NCBI GenBank assembly: GCA_021604545.1
Contig: BQJE01000001.1
Location: forward strand, 417,444 to 481,443
Length of the DNA stretch: 64,000 nt
From: Micavibrio sp.
GTDB lineage: Bacteria; Pseudomonadota; Alphaproteobacteria; Micavibrionales; Micavibrionaceae
Direction: 5' to 3'
Below, in pieces: positions 37,702 through 46,092 of this stretch; within the stretch, counting starts at the first letter, position 1; each line of letters starts with the position of its first letter. The position numbers and the translations under genes are program-made. The notes beneath the pieces were generated by a model. The model saw only the letters and a program-made list of their open reading frames with translations. It did not search any database and was not told where the DNA came from.

Positions 37702-39333
37702 TCAAGCGGTGGCTTTTTCGCGCGCTTCTTCTTTTTCTTTTGGGGCTTTTTTCTCTTCTTTTGGATCATTGGCGGCACCAAGGCCTATATGTTCGCCGTC
37801 GCGGCCGACGAGGAATTTTTCAAACACGTTTGAGCTCATGGCCATCAGCAGCATTTCAATCAGGCCGTCATATTTGTTGTCTTTTTCAACGCGGCTGTCG
37901 TAGATGATGCGGTCTTCGTAACCGGAAATCCACAGCGCTTCGGGGTTGCGTTTGGCGATAATGAGATCACCTTGTGACTCAGCTTCGTGTGGGGAGCGGT
38001 GCGCTTTAAAAACAATTAGTCCGTCGGTCAGAACTTCATCAAGCACATGATGCAGACGACCGGGCAGGGCGCTGCGGTCTGCTGGTAGTGCGATAGGATC
38101 AATAATGCTCATGATTTCCATCTTGCCCCATTCGGTCGACATGGTGAAACGGGAACGGCAGGTATCAGACAGGCCCTTCATGGCGTCGTTGTGAATTTTC
38201 CAGCCTTTTTCAACGGGAACGGAAAAGGCTTTGTGGCCTTGAATGTCGCGGCCCTGGAATAGGTATTTTGGTTTGATGCCCATGCGGCGGATTTCTTCGT
38301 GCAAAATACGCAGAGCTTCGGCATCGTCATTCACTTTGGAAATGATTGGTGTCTGGTTTTCGATGGTGGTGAAACCAAGGCGTAGCATTCTTTGGACGGC
38401 CTCACGGCTCATGTCCATCCATTTGTAACCGGCACCGCCGTCATTGGGAATGTAATTGCCATTATCATCACGCAGCAGGAATTCATCCGGGTGCGAGATA
38501 TGCGATACAAAATTAATGTGCATGTGCGGATATTTTTCATGCACGATTTTTAATGTCTCGGCAAATTGTTCGTCGAACCGTTCAGGGCGGAAGGCCCATT
38601 CTTTTGAGCCGATGCGTAAGATAGAAACGCCCGCTTCGCCAGCCGCAACCAGGAAGCGGTAGATCATAGCGTTTGTAAGAACCATAGGATCGCCGCCGGA
38701 AAGCAATACTTCGCGGACCGGGTAGCGGCGATCACCCGTCTTGGGATCAATGCCGCCGTTTTCCTCAAGCTTTGTATTGTAGTTTATAATGTAATCGCGC
38801 AATTCTTCGGGCTTGCAGCCCATCTTGCCGGTGTCCTTGTTGAACAGATCAAGGCGGTAGCAATAGCGGCAATGCGCGGAGCAGACCGGTGAGGCATAAG
38901 CCAGAACGATCTCGTCATATTTGTGCAGCAACTTGCCGTAGACTTCGTTGTCATCGGGCGTATAATTCATTTGGTTGGACGGGTCTTTGGCACCCTCCAG
39001 CGAAAAGGTTTCTTCGAGGCGCGGCAGAATCAGGGCGCCGATTGGTTTGCTTGGCGGCATTTTGGGAACCAATACATTGCCCTCAATATCGCGGAGTTCT
39101 TCGCCCATCACGAGCGCCTGGTAATGTGGATTGGTGCCGAACATCATGCGTTTGTCGACGCCGGATTCATGCATCTTTGCGTATTCTTCTTCGCCGTGAA
39201 TGGCGGTGAGCAATTCGGAGACGCGTGCGTGCGTGAAGCGCCCGCGCAGAGGCCGCACGGGTTTCATGTTGGATCTTGGGACGCGTTCGTCCGTTCTGAT
39301 ACGACTATTGTCGCCTATGTTTGTTGACGCCAT
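37702..39333 (-). CDS. KamA-family radical SAM aminomutase (lysine 2,3-aminomutase-like)
   Basis: A 543-residue enzyme with the radical SAM cluster motif Cys151-x3-Cys155-x2-Cys158 (PVCSAHCRYCYR), the LLSGGDPMVL motif and a PLP-binding region in the second half. Lysine 2,3-aminomutases form beta-lysine; the EF-P-specific EpmB type is about 340 residues, while this is longer at both ends. The C terminus is Lys/Glu-rich. EpmA, the ligase that attaches beta-lysine to EF-P, is encoded at 52997-54010, so the protein may supply its substrate, but other KamA functions are possible. Confidence 0.88.
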   Translation of the reverse strand: MASTNIGDNSRIRTDERVPRSNMKPVRPLRGRFTHARVSELLTAIHGEEEYAKMHESGVDKRMMFGTNPHYQALVMGEELRDIEGNVLVPKMPPSKPIGALILPRLEETFSLEGAKDPSNQMNYTPDDNEVYGKLLHKYDEIVLAYASPVCSAHCRYCYRLDLFNKDTGKMGCKPEELRDYIINYNTKLEENGGIDPKTGDRRYPVREVLLSGGDPMVLTNAMIYRFLVAAGEAGVSILRIGSKEWAFRPERFDEQFAETLKIVHEKYPHMHINFVSHISHPDEFLLRDDNGNYIPNDGGAGYKWMDMSREAVQRMLRLGFTTIENQTPIISKVNDDAEALRILHEEIRRMGIKPKYLFQGRDIQGHKAFSVPVEKGWKIHNDAMKGLSDTCRSRFTMSTEWGKMEIMSIIDPIALPADRSALPGRLHHVLDEVLTDGLIVFKAHRSPHEAESQGDLIIAKRNPEALWISGYEDRIIYDSRVEKDNKYDGLIEMLLMAMSSNVFEKFLVGRDGEHIGLGAANDPKEEKKAPKEKEEAREKATA

Positions 39334-39638
39334 TTCCGACCATTTTCCTTTAGGTAATTTTCGGAGCTACGCAGGATAAAACTTATAGTGACAGGGTTAT
39401 ACACAGATCCCAACACAGTTATGGATTATCTATTTTTGTACAGGGTAAAGTCAAACTTTTACTTGAGTTTTTGTTGTTCAGTGCAGCATGAGGGCAGCAT
39501 AGAAAAAGTAATTCTTTTCGCACTCGCACAAATTGTTGCGCCTGCGAAGTGAATACTTCAAGATTGTTTTGGAAGCCGCGCGTTGTTTGCGTTAGGGTGA
39601 TTGGTAATAATTTTTCAAAGGCGAGGGCGAGGTTAAAA
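39334..39638. other. Intergenic region without recognised gene
   Basis: Between the divergent kamA gene and the complex I subunit gene. It must hold both promoters. A single DnaA-box-like TTATACACA is present (39395-39403), which is expected by chance at this frequency. No hairpin repeat or ORF that I can support. Confidence 0.5.
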
Positions 39639-39938
39639 GTGAAAGTCAAAATCTATAAACCGGCGAAAAATGCGATGCAATCCGGGCGCGGTAAAATGGA
39701 AAACTGGGTGCTGGAGTATGAGACAACAACAGCGCGAACACCCGAATCATTGATGGGTTGGACGGCGAGTGGCGACACACTGAATCAGGTGAAGCTCAAA
39801 TTTCCCAGCGCCGATGAAGCAGTGAAATATGCCGAGGGCAAAGGCTGGGATTACACGCTGCTGCCGGCGCAGGACCGCAAGGTGAAGCCAAGAAATTATG
39901 GCGATAATTTCAAATATGTGCCGGTGGAAGAGGGGTAA
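39639..39938 (+). CDS. NADH:ubiquinone oxidoreductase accessory subunit (NDUFS4-like)
   Basis: A 99-residue homologue of the mitochondrial 18-kDa complex I subunit, found in alphaproteobacteria. The family core is visible: IYKPAKNAMQSGRGK, WVLEYE, LMGWTASGDTLNQVKLKF and FPSADEAVKYAEGKGWDY, ending KPRNYGDNFKYVP. I chose a GTG at 39639 with a GAGG ribosome binding site because family similarity begins there; an upstream in-frame start at 39549 adds 30 unrelated residues. tRNA-Arg follows. Confidence 0.9.
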   Translation: MKVKIYKPAKNAMQSGRGKMENWVLEYETTTARTPESLMGWTASGDTLNQVKLKFPSADEAVKYAEGKGWDYTLLPAQDRKVKPRNYGDNFKYVPVEEG

Positions 39939-40000
39939 AGCGGCAAGTAGTCAGAATACTTTTGCTTCCAGCCATTCAATCCTTTAATAATTCAAGCAAC

Positions 40001-40077
40001 GCGCCCGTAGCTCAACCGGATAGAGCACCGGTTTTCTAAACCGGGGGTTGCAGGTTCGAGTCCTGCCGGGCGCACCA
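40001..40077 (+). tRNA. tRNA-Arg (TCT)
   Basis: A 77-base cloverleaf: acceptor GCGCCCG pairs with CGGGCGC, anticodon loop TTTCTAA carries TCT, T-loop GGTTCGAGTCC, CCA encoded. A perfect small hairpin starts at the CCA (40075-40093). Orphan genes lie immediately downstream. Confidence 0.97.
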
Positions 40078-40172
40078 TTCCTTTTAGGAATGGTCGCCCT
40101 CTTATTAAAAAGGGAGTTCGAACTATGTTCGAACGGGATCGCCATTTTTCAGTTTTGGGGTTGGTGGCCTGT

Positions 40173-40553
40173 TTAAATTTCCGTTTGTGGGTGTACTACA
40201 AAGCGCAAATCAATTTCTTTCTCTATTTCCTCCCAGAGGTTTTGAATCGACGTGTCAGTAAGTGTTGTAAATTCACAGCCCTGAGCCTCTTTATACTGTT
40301 TAGCAGACCCTGCAATCCCAAATATCTCACCAGCCATTAATCTTAGCTTTGTTCTAACCTTAGAATTCAGCCTGATTTCTTTTACAGTTTCAAAAGATTC
40401 TCTTAACCTTGAAACGTCTATCGCGAGTTTTTGCTCTACCTCTCCACATGTTAGATCTGGTTGGTCCGTCGTAGGCGCTAACGGCGCACAGGAAGAAACC
40501 GCCGCGCTGAATATCACCGCGGATAAAATGCATTTGTTCATTAAGCCTGTCAT
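40173..40553 (-). CDS. Small putative lipoprotein
   Basis: A 126-residue protein with a lipoprotein signal peptide: MTGLMNKCILSAVIFSAAVSSC, lipobox VSSC with Cys22 as the acylation site. The mature part is charged and helical, with Cys at about 36 and 93. The ATG at 40553 follows an AAGG sequence. I do not recognise the family. It is one of a run of orphan genes next to tRNA-Arg. Confidence 0.6.
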   Translation of the reverse strand: MTGLMNKCILSAVIFSAAVSSCAPLAPTTDQPDLTCGEVEQKLAIDVSRLRESFETVKEIRLNSKVRTKLRLMAGEIFGIAGSAKQYKEAQGCEFTTLTDTSIQNLWEEIEKEIDLRFVVHPQTEI

Positions 40554-40576
40554 GTGCTGGCCCTTCCTTTTTGGAT

Positions 40577-40693
40577 TCACTTTTCAGGTGTAGGTTCGGG
40601 GTTATCGACAAAGGCTTTTGGAAAATCAACAACCTTTTGCTCGATTTCTTCATGCGTTGGCTCTAAAGCAAGCGGCTCTTTTGTAGATTCCAT
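40577..40693 (-). CDS. Possible 38-residue peptide
   Basis: An ATG at 40691-40693 preceded by AAGGGA at good spacing opens a 38-residue acidic, Pro/Glu-rich frame (MESTKEPLALEPTHEEIEQK onward, ending PEPTPEK). It ends 24 bases before the start of the lipoprotein gene on the same strand. The ribosome binding site and position support a real gene; nothing is known of its function. Confidence 0.4.
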   Translation of the reverse strand: MESTKEPLALEPTHEEIEQKVVDFPKAFVDNPEPTPEK

Positions 40694-40758
40694 TTTGAAT
40701 GTCCCTTGTCAGTTATGGACGGCACCATAGACTACAATTATGGCAATGGTCAAGAAGA

Positions 40759-40977
40759 TTATAGCAACTTCAAAATCTCGCCCTGTGCCTTGATGGCGGT
40801 GCGGAAGGCCTGTCCCTCGGGGGTGAAGAGGCCGTGTTTGATGGCGTTGTAGCGCATGGTTTCTTTGCCCTCAGTGGTTTTGGGGCCGGTGGCCTTTTTC
40901 CAGGGTTTGGTCTTGCGGATGTTTTTGGCCTGTTTTTGCCGCCGTTTTGGGGGCCAACCTCTTGTTATTTCAGTCAT
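40759..40977 (-). CDS. Small basic protein with phage-like motif
   Basis: A 72-residue, strongly basic protein. Residues 31-51 (GPKTTEGKETMRYNAIKHGL) match a pattern, GPxTxEGKxxxRxNAxKHGL, common in small proteins encoded near phage or mobile-element genes. An AGAAGGA ribosome binding site precedes the ATG. It begins 2 bases after the stop of the next orphan gene upstream and is probably co-transcribed with it. Confidence 0.6.
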   Translation of the reverse strand: MTEITRGWPPKRRQKQAKNIRKTKPWKKATGPKTTEGKETMRYNAIKHGLFTPEGQAFRTAIKAQGEILKLL

Positions 40978-40979
40978 AA

Positions 40980-41354
40980 TTAATATCCTTCTTTCTGTTC
41001 CGCAGATTCACTATTTTCATAAGGAAATTCCGCCTGCATCATCTTGTTTTTCCAGCGAATATCCGTGAGTTTGGCCAGAGTGGCGGTTGATATATTTGCA
41101 GCCTCGAGGGCAACCCTTACCATCGACGGGTTGGCTTTGGCCGGATCAAGTAGCGCGTGGGCCAGCAAGACACGGGAGGCAGTGTCCATTGTATTGGCCT
41201 GACGGCTGAGGCGGTCTTCGCCGTTAATTTTATCGATGGGGGTGTCGAGGGCGTCTTCAATGGCCATTTGCAGGGTTTTAAGGGTGGTGGGGATGGTTTT
41301 GCGCAATTGGCTCATGTCGGTTGTTTTTTGGTTTTCGGGTGTTTTATCAGTCAT
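40980..41354 (-). CDS. Protein of unknown function (first gene of orphan pair)
   Basis: A 124-residue soluble, mainly helical protein with no recognised motif. The start has an AAGGAG ribosome binding site 7 bases upstream. It is followed after 2 bases by the small basic phage-like protein. A terminator-like hairpin lies 20 bases upstream of its start, so its transcription may be controlled by readthrough. Confidence 0.6.
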   Translation of the reverse strand: MTDKTPENQKTTDMSQLRKTIPTTLKTLQMAIEDALDTPIDKINGEDRLSRQANTMDTASRVLLAHALLDPAKANPSMVRVALEAANISTATLAKLTDIRWKNKMMQAEFPYENSESAEQKEGY

Positions 41355-41373
41355 TTTGGTACTCCTTTAGGCA

Positions 41374-41405
41374 TAAAAAAACCCGATTCAGGGCGAACCG
41401 GGGTT
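41374..41405 (-). terminator. Terminator-like hairpin just upstream of the orphan pair
   Basis: On the minus strand, an AACCC...GGGTT stem with additional inner pairs and a 7-base T-run. It lies 20 bases before the ATG at 41354, an unusual place for a terminator and compatible with attenuation. Confidence 0.55.
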
Positions 41406-41440
41406 GATTTGGGCGCACGTATAGTGCTTCTACTTTAGGC

Positions 41441-41476
41441 AAAAAAAGGTCCGGAGACCTTTGGGGTGCTCCGGAC
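41441..41476 (-). terminator. Intrinsic terminator
   Basis: On the minus strand, GTCCGGAG and CTCCGGAC form an 8-bp GC-rich stem, followed by a 7-base T-run. It is placed to end the transcript of the sulfurtransferase gene, about 250 bases after its stop. Confidence 0.8.
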
Positions 41477-41722
41477 AAACGGCGGTAATAGAGGGTGTGT
41501 AGTATTGTTATATGCCAGATCCGATATTAGTGCAAGAAAAAAGCGCAAGTTTTTTGAAAAAAAATGCCAAAAGCGGAACTATCTGTAATAATCATTAACA
41601 AAATAAGTATAAAGTAAGAATAAAGGTGACTATACTTTCTTCGATTTAATAAATTTTTAATTTATACTTAGTAAAAAAGTAAGAATAAAGACATGTATTC
41701 TTCTTTTTGATTACTTTGATTT
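41477..41722. other. AT-rich gap with a 15-bp direct repeat
   Basis: The word AAAGTAAGAATAAAG occurs at 41611-41625 and again at 41676-41690, and AAGTATAAA (41605-41613) is inverted as TTTATACTT (41661-41669). The region is much richer in A and T than the surroundings. Together with the terminators it makes up the 41355-41722 gap; no gene seen. Confidence 0.5.
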
Positions 41723-42619
41723 CTATTTTTTACTTGTCTCAACTTCCGTCTGCAATACTTCTTGTCCCCATTCAGCCCATGAGCCGTCATAGACGCTGGC
41801 GTTGAAACCCTGGTTATGGAGCGCCAAAGCGATGAGACAGGCTGTCACGCCGCTACCACAGGTGGTAATGGCCGGTGTGCCGGGCACATAACCGGCTTCA
41901 ATAAAGATTTCATAGAGCTCTTCATAGGGCTTGAGCTTGCCGTTTTCCATGTAAACAAGGTCACTGGCCTGTATATTTCTGCTGCCCGGTATATGCCCGG
42001 AGCGAAGACCAGCGCGTGGCTCGGGGGCGGTGCCGTTAAAGCGTGGGGCCGGGCGGGCATCAAAGATACTTACTGTTTCTCCCTGATTTCTTTTGCCTTC
42101 CTTATCTTCTTTGAATGCTTTTGTAATGTCGTGCATGTTGCGAACGAGTTCGGGCCGGAAGAACGCCTTGAAGTTGGAGGGTGTAGGTGTTTGTGGCGGT
42201 TCGGTGTTTAATTTGTAGCCTTCCTTGAGCCAGGCGGGCAGGCCGCCATTGAGAACGCAGACTTTGTCATGACCGAAGGTTCGAAACATCCACCATGCCC
42301 GTGCCGGCCCCATGACCATCCCGGACTGGCCATAGACAACAACCATGTGGTTGTCACGGATACCCATCGCGGAAACGGCTCTTTCGAATTCTTCCGGCGA
42401 GGGTAGCATGTGTGGCAGGTCGGTGTTCTGGTCGGCAATTTCATCGATATCAAAGAAAGCGGCATTGCCAATTCTTTTTTTCTTCCAGTTTGTGCGCGGA
42501 TTATCGGCAGCGCCGGGCATCACAAAAGTGGCATCAATAAGTTTTACGAGGGGGTCATTGAGCTGCATGTGGAGTGTTGTGGCTTCAACGATTCCCTGCT
42601 TAACAATTTCTTCAATCAT
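41723..42619 (-). CDS. sseA: 3-mercaptopyruvate sulfurtransferase
   Basis: Two-rhodanese-domain enzyme of 298 residues. The C-terminal active-site loop is Cys254 in TTCGSGVTA, the CG(S/T)GVTA type typical of mercaptopyruvate sulfurtransferase rather than thiosulfate sulfurtransferase. Conserved AWWMFRTFGHDKV and RSGHIPGSRN segments are present. No signal peptide. It starts 9 bases after the stop of the adenylate cyclase gene on the same strand. Confidence 0.9.
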   Translation of the reverse strand: MIEEIVKQGIVEATTLHMQLNDPLVKLIDATFVMPGAADNPRTNWKKKRIGNAAFFDIDEIADQNTDLPHMLPSPEEFERAVSAMGIRDNHMVVVYGQSGMVMGPARAWWMFRTFGHDKVCVLNGGLPAWLKEGYKLNTEPPQTPTPSNFKAFFRPELVRNMHDITKAFKEDKEGKRNQGETVSIFDARPAPRFNGTAPEPRAGLRSGHIPGSRNIQASDLVYMENGKLKPYEELYEIFIEAGYVPGTPAITTCGSGVTACLIALALHNQGFNASVYDGSWAEWGQEVLQTEVETSKK

Positions 42620-42628
42620 AATGACTTA

Positions 42629-43768
42629 TTAATCCGTAATTCTGAGTGTGTAAACTTCTACCATTTCTTCGCGCCCTCGTATTTCCTGTAGCCCTTTGGA
42701 CTCCAGCCGCTCTGTCCATTTTGGGCTGAGCCAGTGTTTCAGGGCGCCTGATATCAGAACTTTGGTTTTGAGCTCTTTGTTCATGGCCTCGAGCCGTGAA
42801 GCTGTATTCACGGTATCGCCATAGAGGCCAAGAAATAGTTTTTCTTCACCGATCTGACTGATCACGACCGGTCCGGCATGGAGGCCCATGCGGAAATAGG
42901 GCTTGACGCCGAATTCTTTTTGGTAGGACGGGCGGATCTTATTAAAACGCCGCCGCATCGCATAAACACAGGCAAGAGCGTTATTGGCTTGCGTGAGTGG
43001 CCAGACAACAACCAGCCCGTCGCCGGTATAATTCAAAATATCTCCACCATGTTTGCGGATAATGGCGCTGGCATCAAAGATAAAGCTGGCGACGACAGCC
43101 ATGCTTTCTTTTGGCTCCAGTTTTTCAGCCATCTTTGAAGAGCCAACCATATCCAGAAACAAAACCACGCGGCCTTTTTCGACGGGGCGGTGGTATGTGC
43201 CAAGAATGAAGTGTATGAAATGCCGCGCACCGACCATGTGAATGACTTTCAGCAAACCTATCATCAGGGTTGGAACCGTTACTGCCATGGCCAGAAAGAC
43301 ATGGTAGACATGGGGGGGGATGTCCTGCACCAGGGACCATTCATTGTAGATGGTCATTGTGAGGGCAAAGCTGAGCGCTATACCCAGTGCCATGCAGGCC
43401 AGGTAAATCAGGAGTTGTTTAGAGGGGTGATGGCGCAGAATGCGGCTGCCGACACGTGTGTTTTTAACTTCAAAATAAGCCAGCCAATATAGGGAGTAGG
43501 TGCACCAGAAGGTTATCGGCATTCTGAGGTCGCCCCAGAGATTGCCTTCGGTGAGGCCGACGATCATGACTGCAAGGAGTAGCAGCAAGAAGAAAACAAA
43601 CAGATATTTGGCATAGGCAAAAAAGATCATCACGCCGAGCAGCGCGCTTTCCGCCCAGTAGAAATAAAAGCCGTTATGCCAGGTCCAGTAATCTAAAGAA
43701 GCGCCAATCAGCGGGATAAGGTTGAGTAGGGCAAGGACGGAGATGATAAGGAATTTCTTTGTACTCAT
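42629..43768 (-). CDS. Membrane-bound class III adenylate/guanylate cyclase
   Basis: A 379-residue protein with about six N-terminal membrane spans (residues 5-190) and a cytosolic class III cyclase domain. Metal-binding Asp206 (FLDMVGSS) and Asp250 (NYTGDGLVV) and the Asn321-x3-Arg325 pair (YGDTVNTASRLE) are intact, so it is probably active. Nucleotide specificity is not certain. It is the first gene of a pair with the sulfurtransferase. Confidence 0.9.
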   Translation of the reverse strand: MSTKKFLIISVLALLNLIPLIGASLDYWTWHNGFYFYWAESALLGVMIFFAYAKYLFVFFLLLLLAVMIVGLTEGNLWGDLRMPITFWCTYSLYWLAYFEVKNTRVGSRILRHHPSKQLLIYLACMALGIALSFALTMTIYNEWSLVQDIPPHVYHVFLAMAVTVPTLMIGLLKVIHMVGARHFIHFILGTYHRPVEKGRVVLFLDMVGSSKMAEKLEPKESMAVVASFIFDASAIIRKHGGDILNYTGDGLVVVWPLTQANNALACVYAMRRRFNKIRPSYQKEFGVKPYFRMGLHAGPVVISQIGEEKLFLGLYGDTVNTASRLEAMNKELKTKVLISGALKHWLSPKWTERLESKGLQEIRGREEMVEVYTLRITD

Positions 43769-43847
43769 AAGAGGAGTTTAACATGGGAATAAGCGCTAGA
43801 AAATGTTTATCATGACTGCGTTCTAGAGCTCTGATATACTGAACAAT

Positions 43848-45077
43848 ATGAGGGGATTTACGTTAGTCGAAATCTGTATTGTCATGGTTATTTCGGGGTT
43901 CCTGCTCATAACCTTTTTGGGTATGCTGGAGCAATCCCAACAAGGTAAAATCCGCACAGAAATTGATGACAAATTTGATCTGGTTCGTCTGGCTATGACG
44001 CATTACACGTTTGATGAGCCGGGGAAAGACGATCCGGTGCGTTTTCCGTGTCCGGCTTCCCTGACGTTATCACCGTCAGATGAAAAATATGGTTTTGAGA
44101 TGTGCCCCTGGGGCGATGACCCTGACAAAAACATGAAGATATTAAAGCGCATGAAAGCCGGCGGCGATTTGGGCGGCGTTTATGTTTTGGAGAGCATGGG
44201 AGACGAGCCGGTGGCGAGTAAGGCTTCAGGTGCGCGCTCTTTTGTGTATCAAGGGAAGAAAAGCGGTCTCAAAGAATTTGTTCTGGTAGGTGCCATTCCT
44301 GCGGTAACATTAGAAATACCACTGGATACGATGATTGATCCGTATGATAGCCGGTTTCTTTATGCGGTGACTTTGACGTTGACGGAGAAGGGGGCATTGC
44401 TGAAAAAGCCTGTGCCCTCTGGTGCTATAAAAATCATTAACGAGGCTGATGCCGACATAACAAGCACGGCTCGGTTTTTTGTTTTGTCTTCGGGCAGTGA
44501 CAGAGCCGGAAGCTATACAACAGCGGGTAGGGCGTACGGCACGCAATGCCGCAAAAAATCAGGGGGTGACGCGCGGAACTGCCAATGGCGGCGTGATAAT
44601 CTGGCTGTGTTCAGGACGCGGAGCGGTTTTTCCCATGGGGCCAATGATAATTATTTTGATGACTGGACAATGTCGCAGATGTTTTCCCAGCAAGATGTAT
44701 CCGGGTGGTGGCAATCCGAGGATGAGTCCGGAGACAATATTGTCATGAAAAATAAGGGCGCTGTTATTATTGGTGATGGCGGCGCGGAGGAGATTGAAGA
44801 GGGGGATCGGCTGATTGTTGACGGCAACATACGAACCAAGCGACTGGCGATCGAAAATGAGGATAGTCATGATGCCGAAGGTGAACGACTAGAGTTGGAG
44901 TGTGAAAAAAAGACCAGGGGTATTGTTCGCTACAAACAGGGTGTTTTGGAGTTTTGTAATGGCCAGCAATGGAAAAAGATTATAACCGGGGGCTTTTCAT
45001 GTGATGACGGGATGGCCCTAAAGGGCATAAGCTCCGGGGGAAGCCTGCAATGTATACCTGTGTTACCGCCGGGGTAA
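43848..45077 (+). CDS. Large pseudopilin-like protein with prepilin cleavage site
   Basis: A 409-residue protein that starts with a type III signal, MRGFTLVEICIVMVISGFLL: cleavage after Gly3, N-methyl-Phe and Glu5 of the mature form. The rest is a long extracellular domain with paired Cys (about 66 and 80; 227, 237; 350; 366; 376; 390) and an acidic section. Pseudopilins are usually 150-200 residues, so this is large, more like a minor pilin. No other pilus or type II secretion gene is in the window. Confidence 0.75.
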   Translation: MRGFTLVEICIVMVISGFLLITFLGMLEQSQQGKIRTEIDDKFDLVRLAMTHYTFDEPGKDDPVRFPCPASLTLSPSDEKYGFEMCPWGDDPDKNMKILKRMKAGGDLGGVYVLESMGDEPVASKASGARSFVYQGKKSGLKEFVLVGAIPAVTLEIPLDTMIDPYDSRFLYAVTLTLTEKGALLKKPVPSGAIKIINEADADITSTARFFVLSSGSDRAGSYTTAGRAYGTQCRKKSGGDARNCQWRRDNLAVFRTRSGFSHGANDNYFDDWTMSQMFSQQDVSGWWQSEDESGDNIVMKNKGAVIIGDGGAEEIEEGDRLIVDGNIRTKRLAIENEDSHDAEGERLELECEKKTRGIVRYKQGVLEFCNGQQWKKIITGGFSCDDGMALKGISSGGSLQCIPVLPPG

Positions 45078-45188
45078 TGTGTGGTGGTGGCCTGTGCTTC
45101 GTTTTATGGCCCGCCTTCGTTCGTTTCACTCACTACGGCGCGGCACTTTGTTTTCTTAAATTCGCCATGCTCACTAACGAAAACAAGT

Positions 45189-45263
<75 letters not shown>

Positions 45264-45330
45264 TACCAAAAGCAGAATACAGAAAACAGAACCTGGAAGT
45301 AAAGTCAATTTGAAAGAATACCAGCTGGTG

Positions 45331-45804
45331 TTAGCCAATTGCTAGTTTGGTTCTTTCGTCGAGGCATTCAGTTGCCGCTATTATTTGGCCACCCTTTGCA
45401 CGCGCTTCTGTATGATTCATATCAGGAGAAGGGTTGAAGCTATTATAGCGAAAATATCCAGTTCTATTATCCGCTTTGATGGCAAGTACGCTATTGCCTG
45501 AAGTGGACAGATTGATAGCTACTTCATTGCCTGAAATGCGTAGATTAATAAGAGCGCTATTGTCTAAAGTGGGCGCATTAAAGAGACTTATATTAGGGAA
45601 TGCAGAAACAGTAGAGGCTGTAAGTTTAAATGTGTATGTTAAGCCACGCTTGTTCTCAACAATTACGGACATAGTTGCTGCCCGTTCTCCACGGAGATGG
45701 CTTTGGGATATAGGTTTGGCTGCTTTAATAGATTTGTATCCTTTTTCTAAGAGTGTTTTCTGAAACTCTTGAAAAAATTCATTTAAATCGCCTACGTAGT
45801 CCAT
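45331..45804 (-). CDS. Protein of unknown function
   Basis: A 157-residue protein with no signal peptide and no recognised motif. The middle (about 45-110) alternates hydrophobic and polar residues like a beta sheet (TYTFKLTASTVSAF, INLRISGNEVAINLSTSGNSVLAI). It lies between tRNA-Asn and tRNA-Cys and has lower GC than neighbouring genes, which suggests an accessory gene placed between tRNAs. Confidence 0.5.
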   Translation of the reverse strand: MDYVGDLNEFFQEFQKTLLEKGYKSIKAAKPISQSHLRGERAATMSVIVENKRGLTYTFKLTASTVSAFPNISLFNAPTLDNSALINLRISGNEVAINLSTSGNSVLAIKADNRTGYFRYNSFNPSPDMNHTEARAKGGQIIAATECLDERTKLAIG

Positions 45805-45920
45805 AATGGTAATTCCTTTGACATATGATCAGTAGGTTTTAGCGCGTAGGGAAGTGTTATGTCAAGAATATTTAAGGCATTGACTTATAAAGCCTATATC
45901 TTCTATTGATCTTAGCGGAT

Positions 45921-45994
45921 GGCGCGGTGGCAGAGTGGCTATGCAGAGGATTGCAAATCCTTGTAGACCGGTTCGATTCCGGTCCGTGCCTCCA
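45921..45994 (+). tRNA. tRNA-Cys (GCA)
   Basis: A 74-base cloverleaf: acceptor GGCGCGG pairs with CCGTGCC with one G-T, anticodon loop TTGCAAA carries GCA, T-loop GGTTCGATTCC, CCA encoded. Confidence 0.97.
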
Positions 45995-46092
45995 TCAATT
46001 CGGCCTGTATGCACCTCGTATAAACATCTGGTCAAATCATTGGAATTTCTGTACTTTAGGGGGTCGTAAAGGCTTACACACGGAGCTTTCTC

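Noticed and set aside
39395..39403. DnaA-box-like TTATACACA, with another at 25602-25610
   Set aside because: Single isolated sites with no cluster and no origin context; expected by chance.
45078..45188. CRISPR-like or repeat array near tRNA-Asn
   Set aside because: No repeated unit with spacers is present here or elsewhere in the window.
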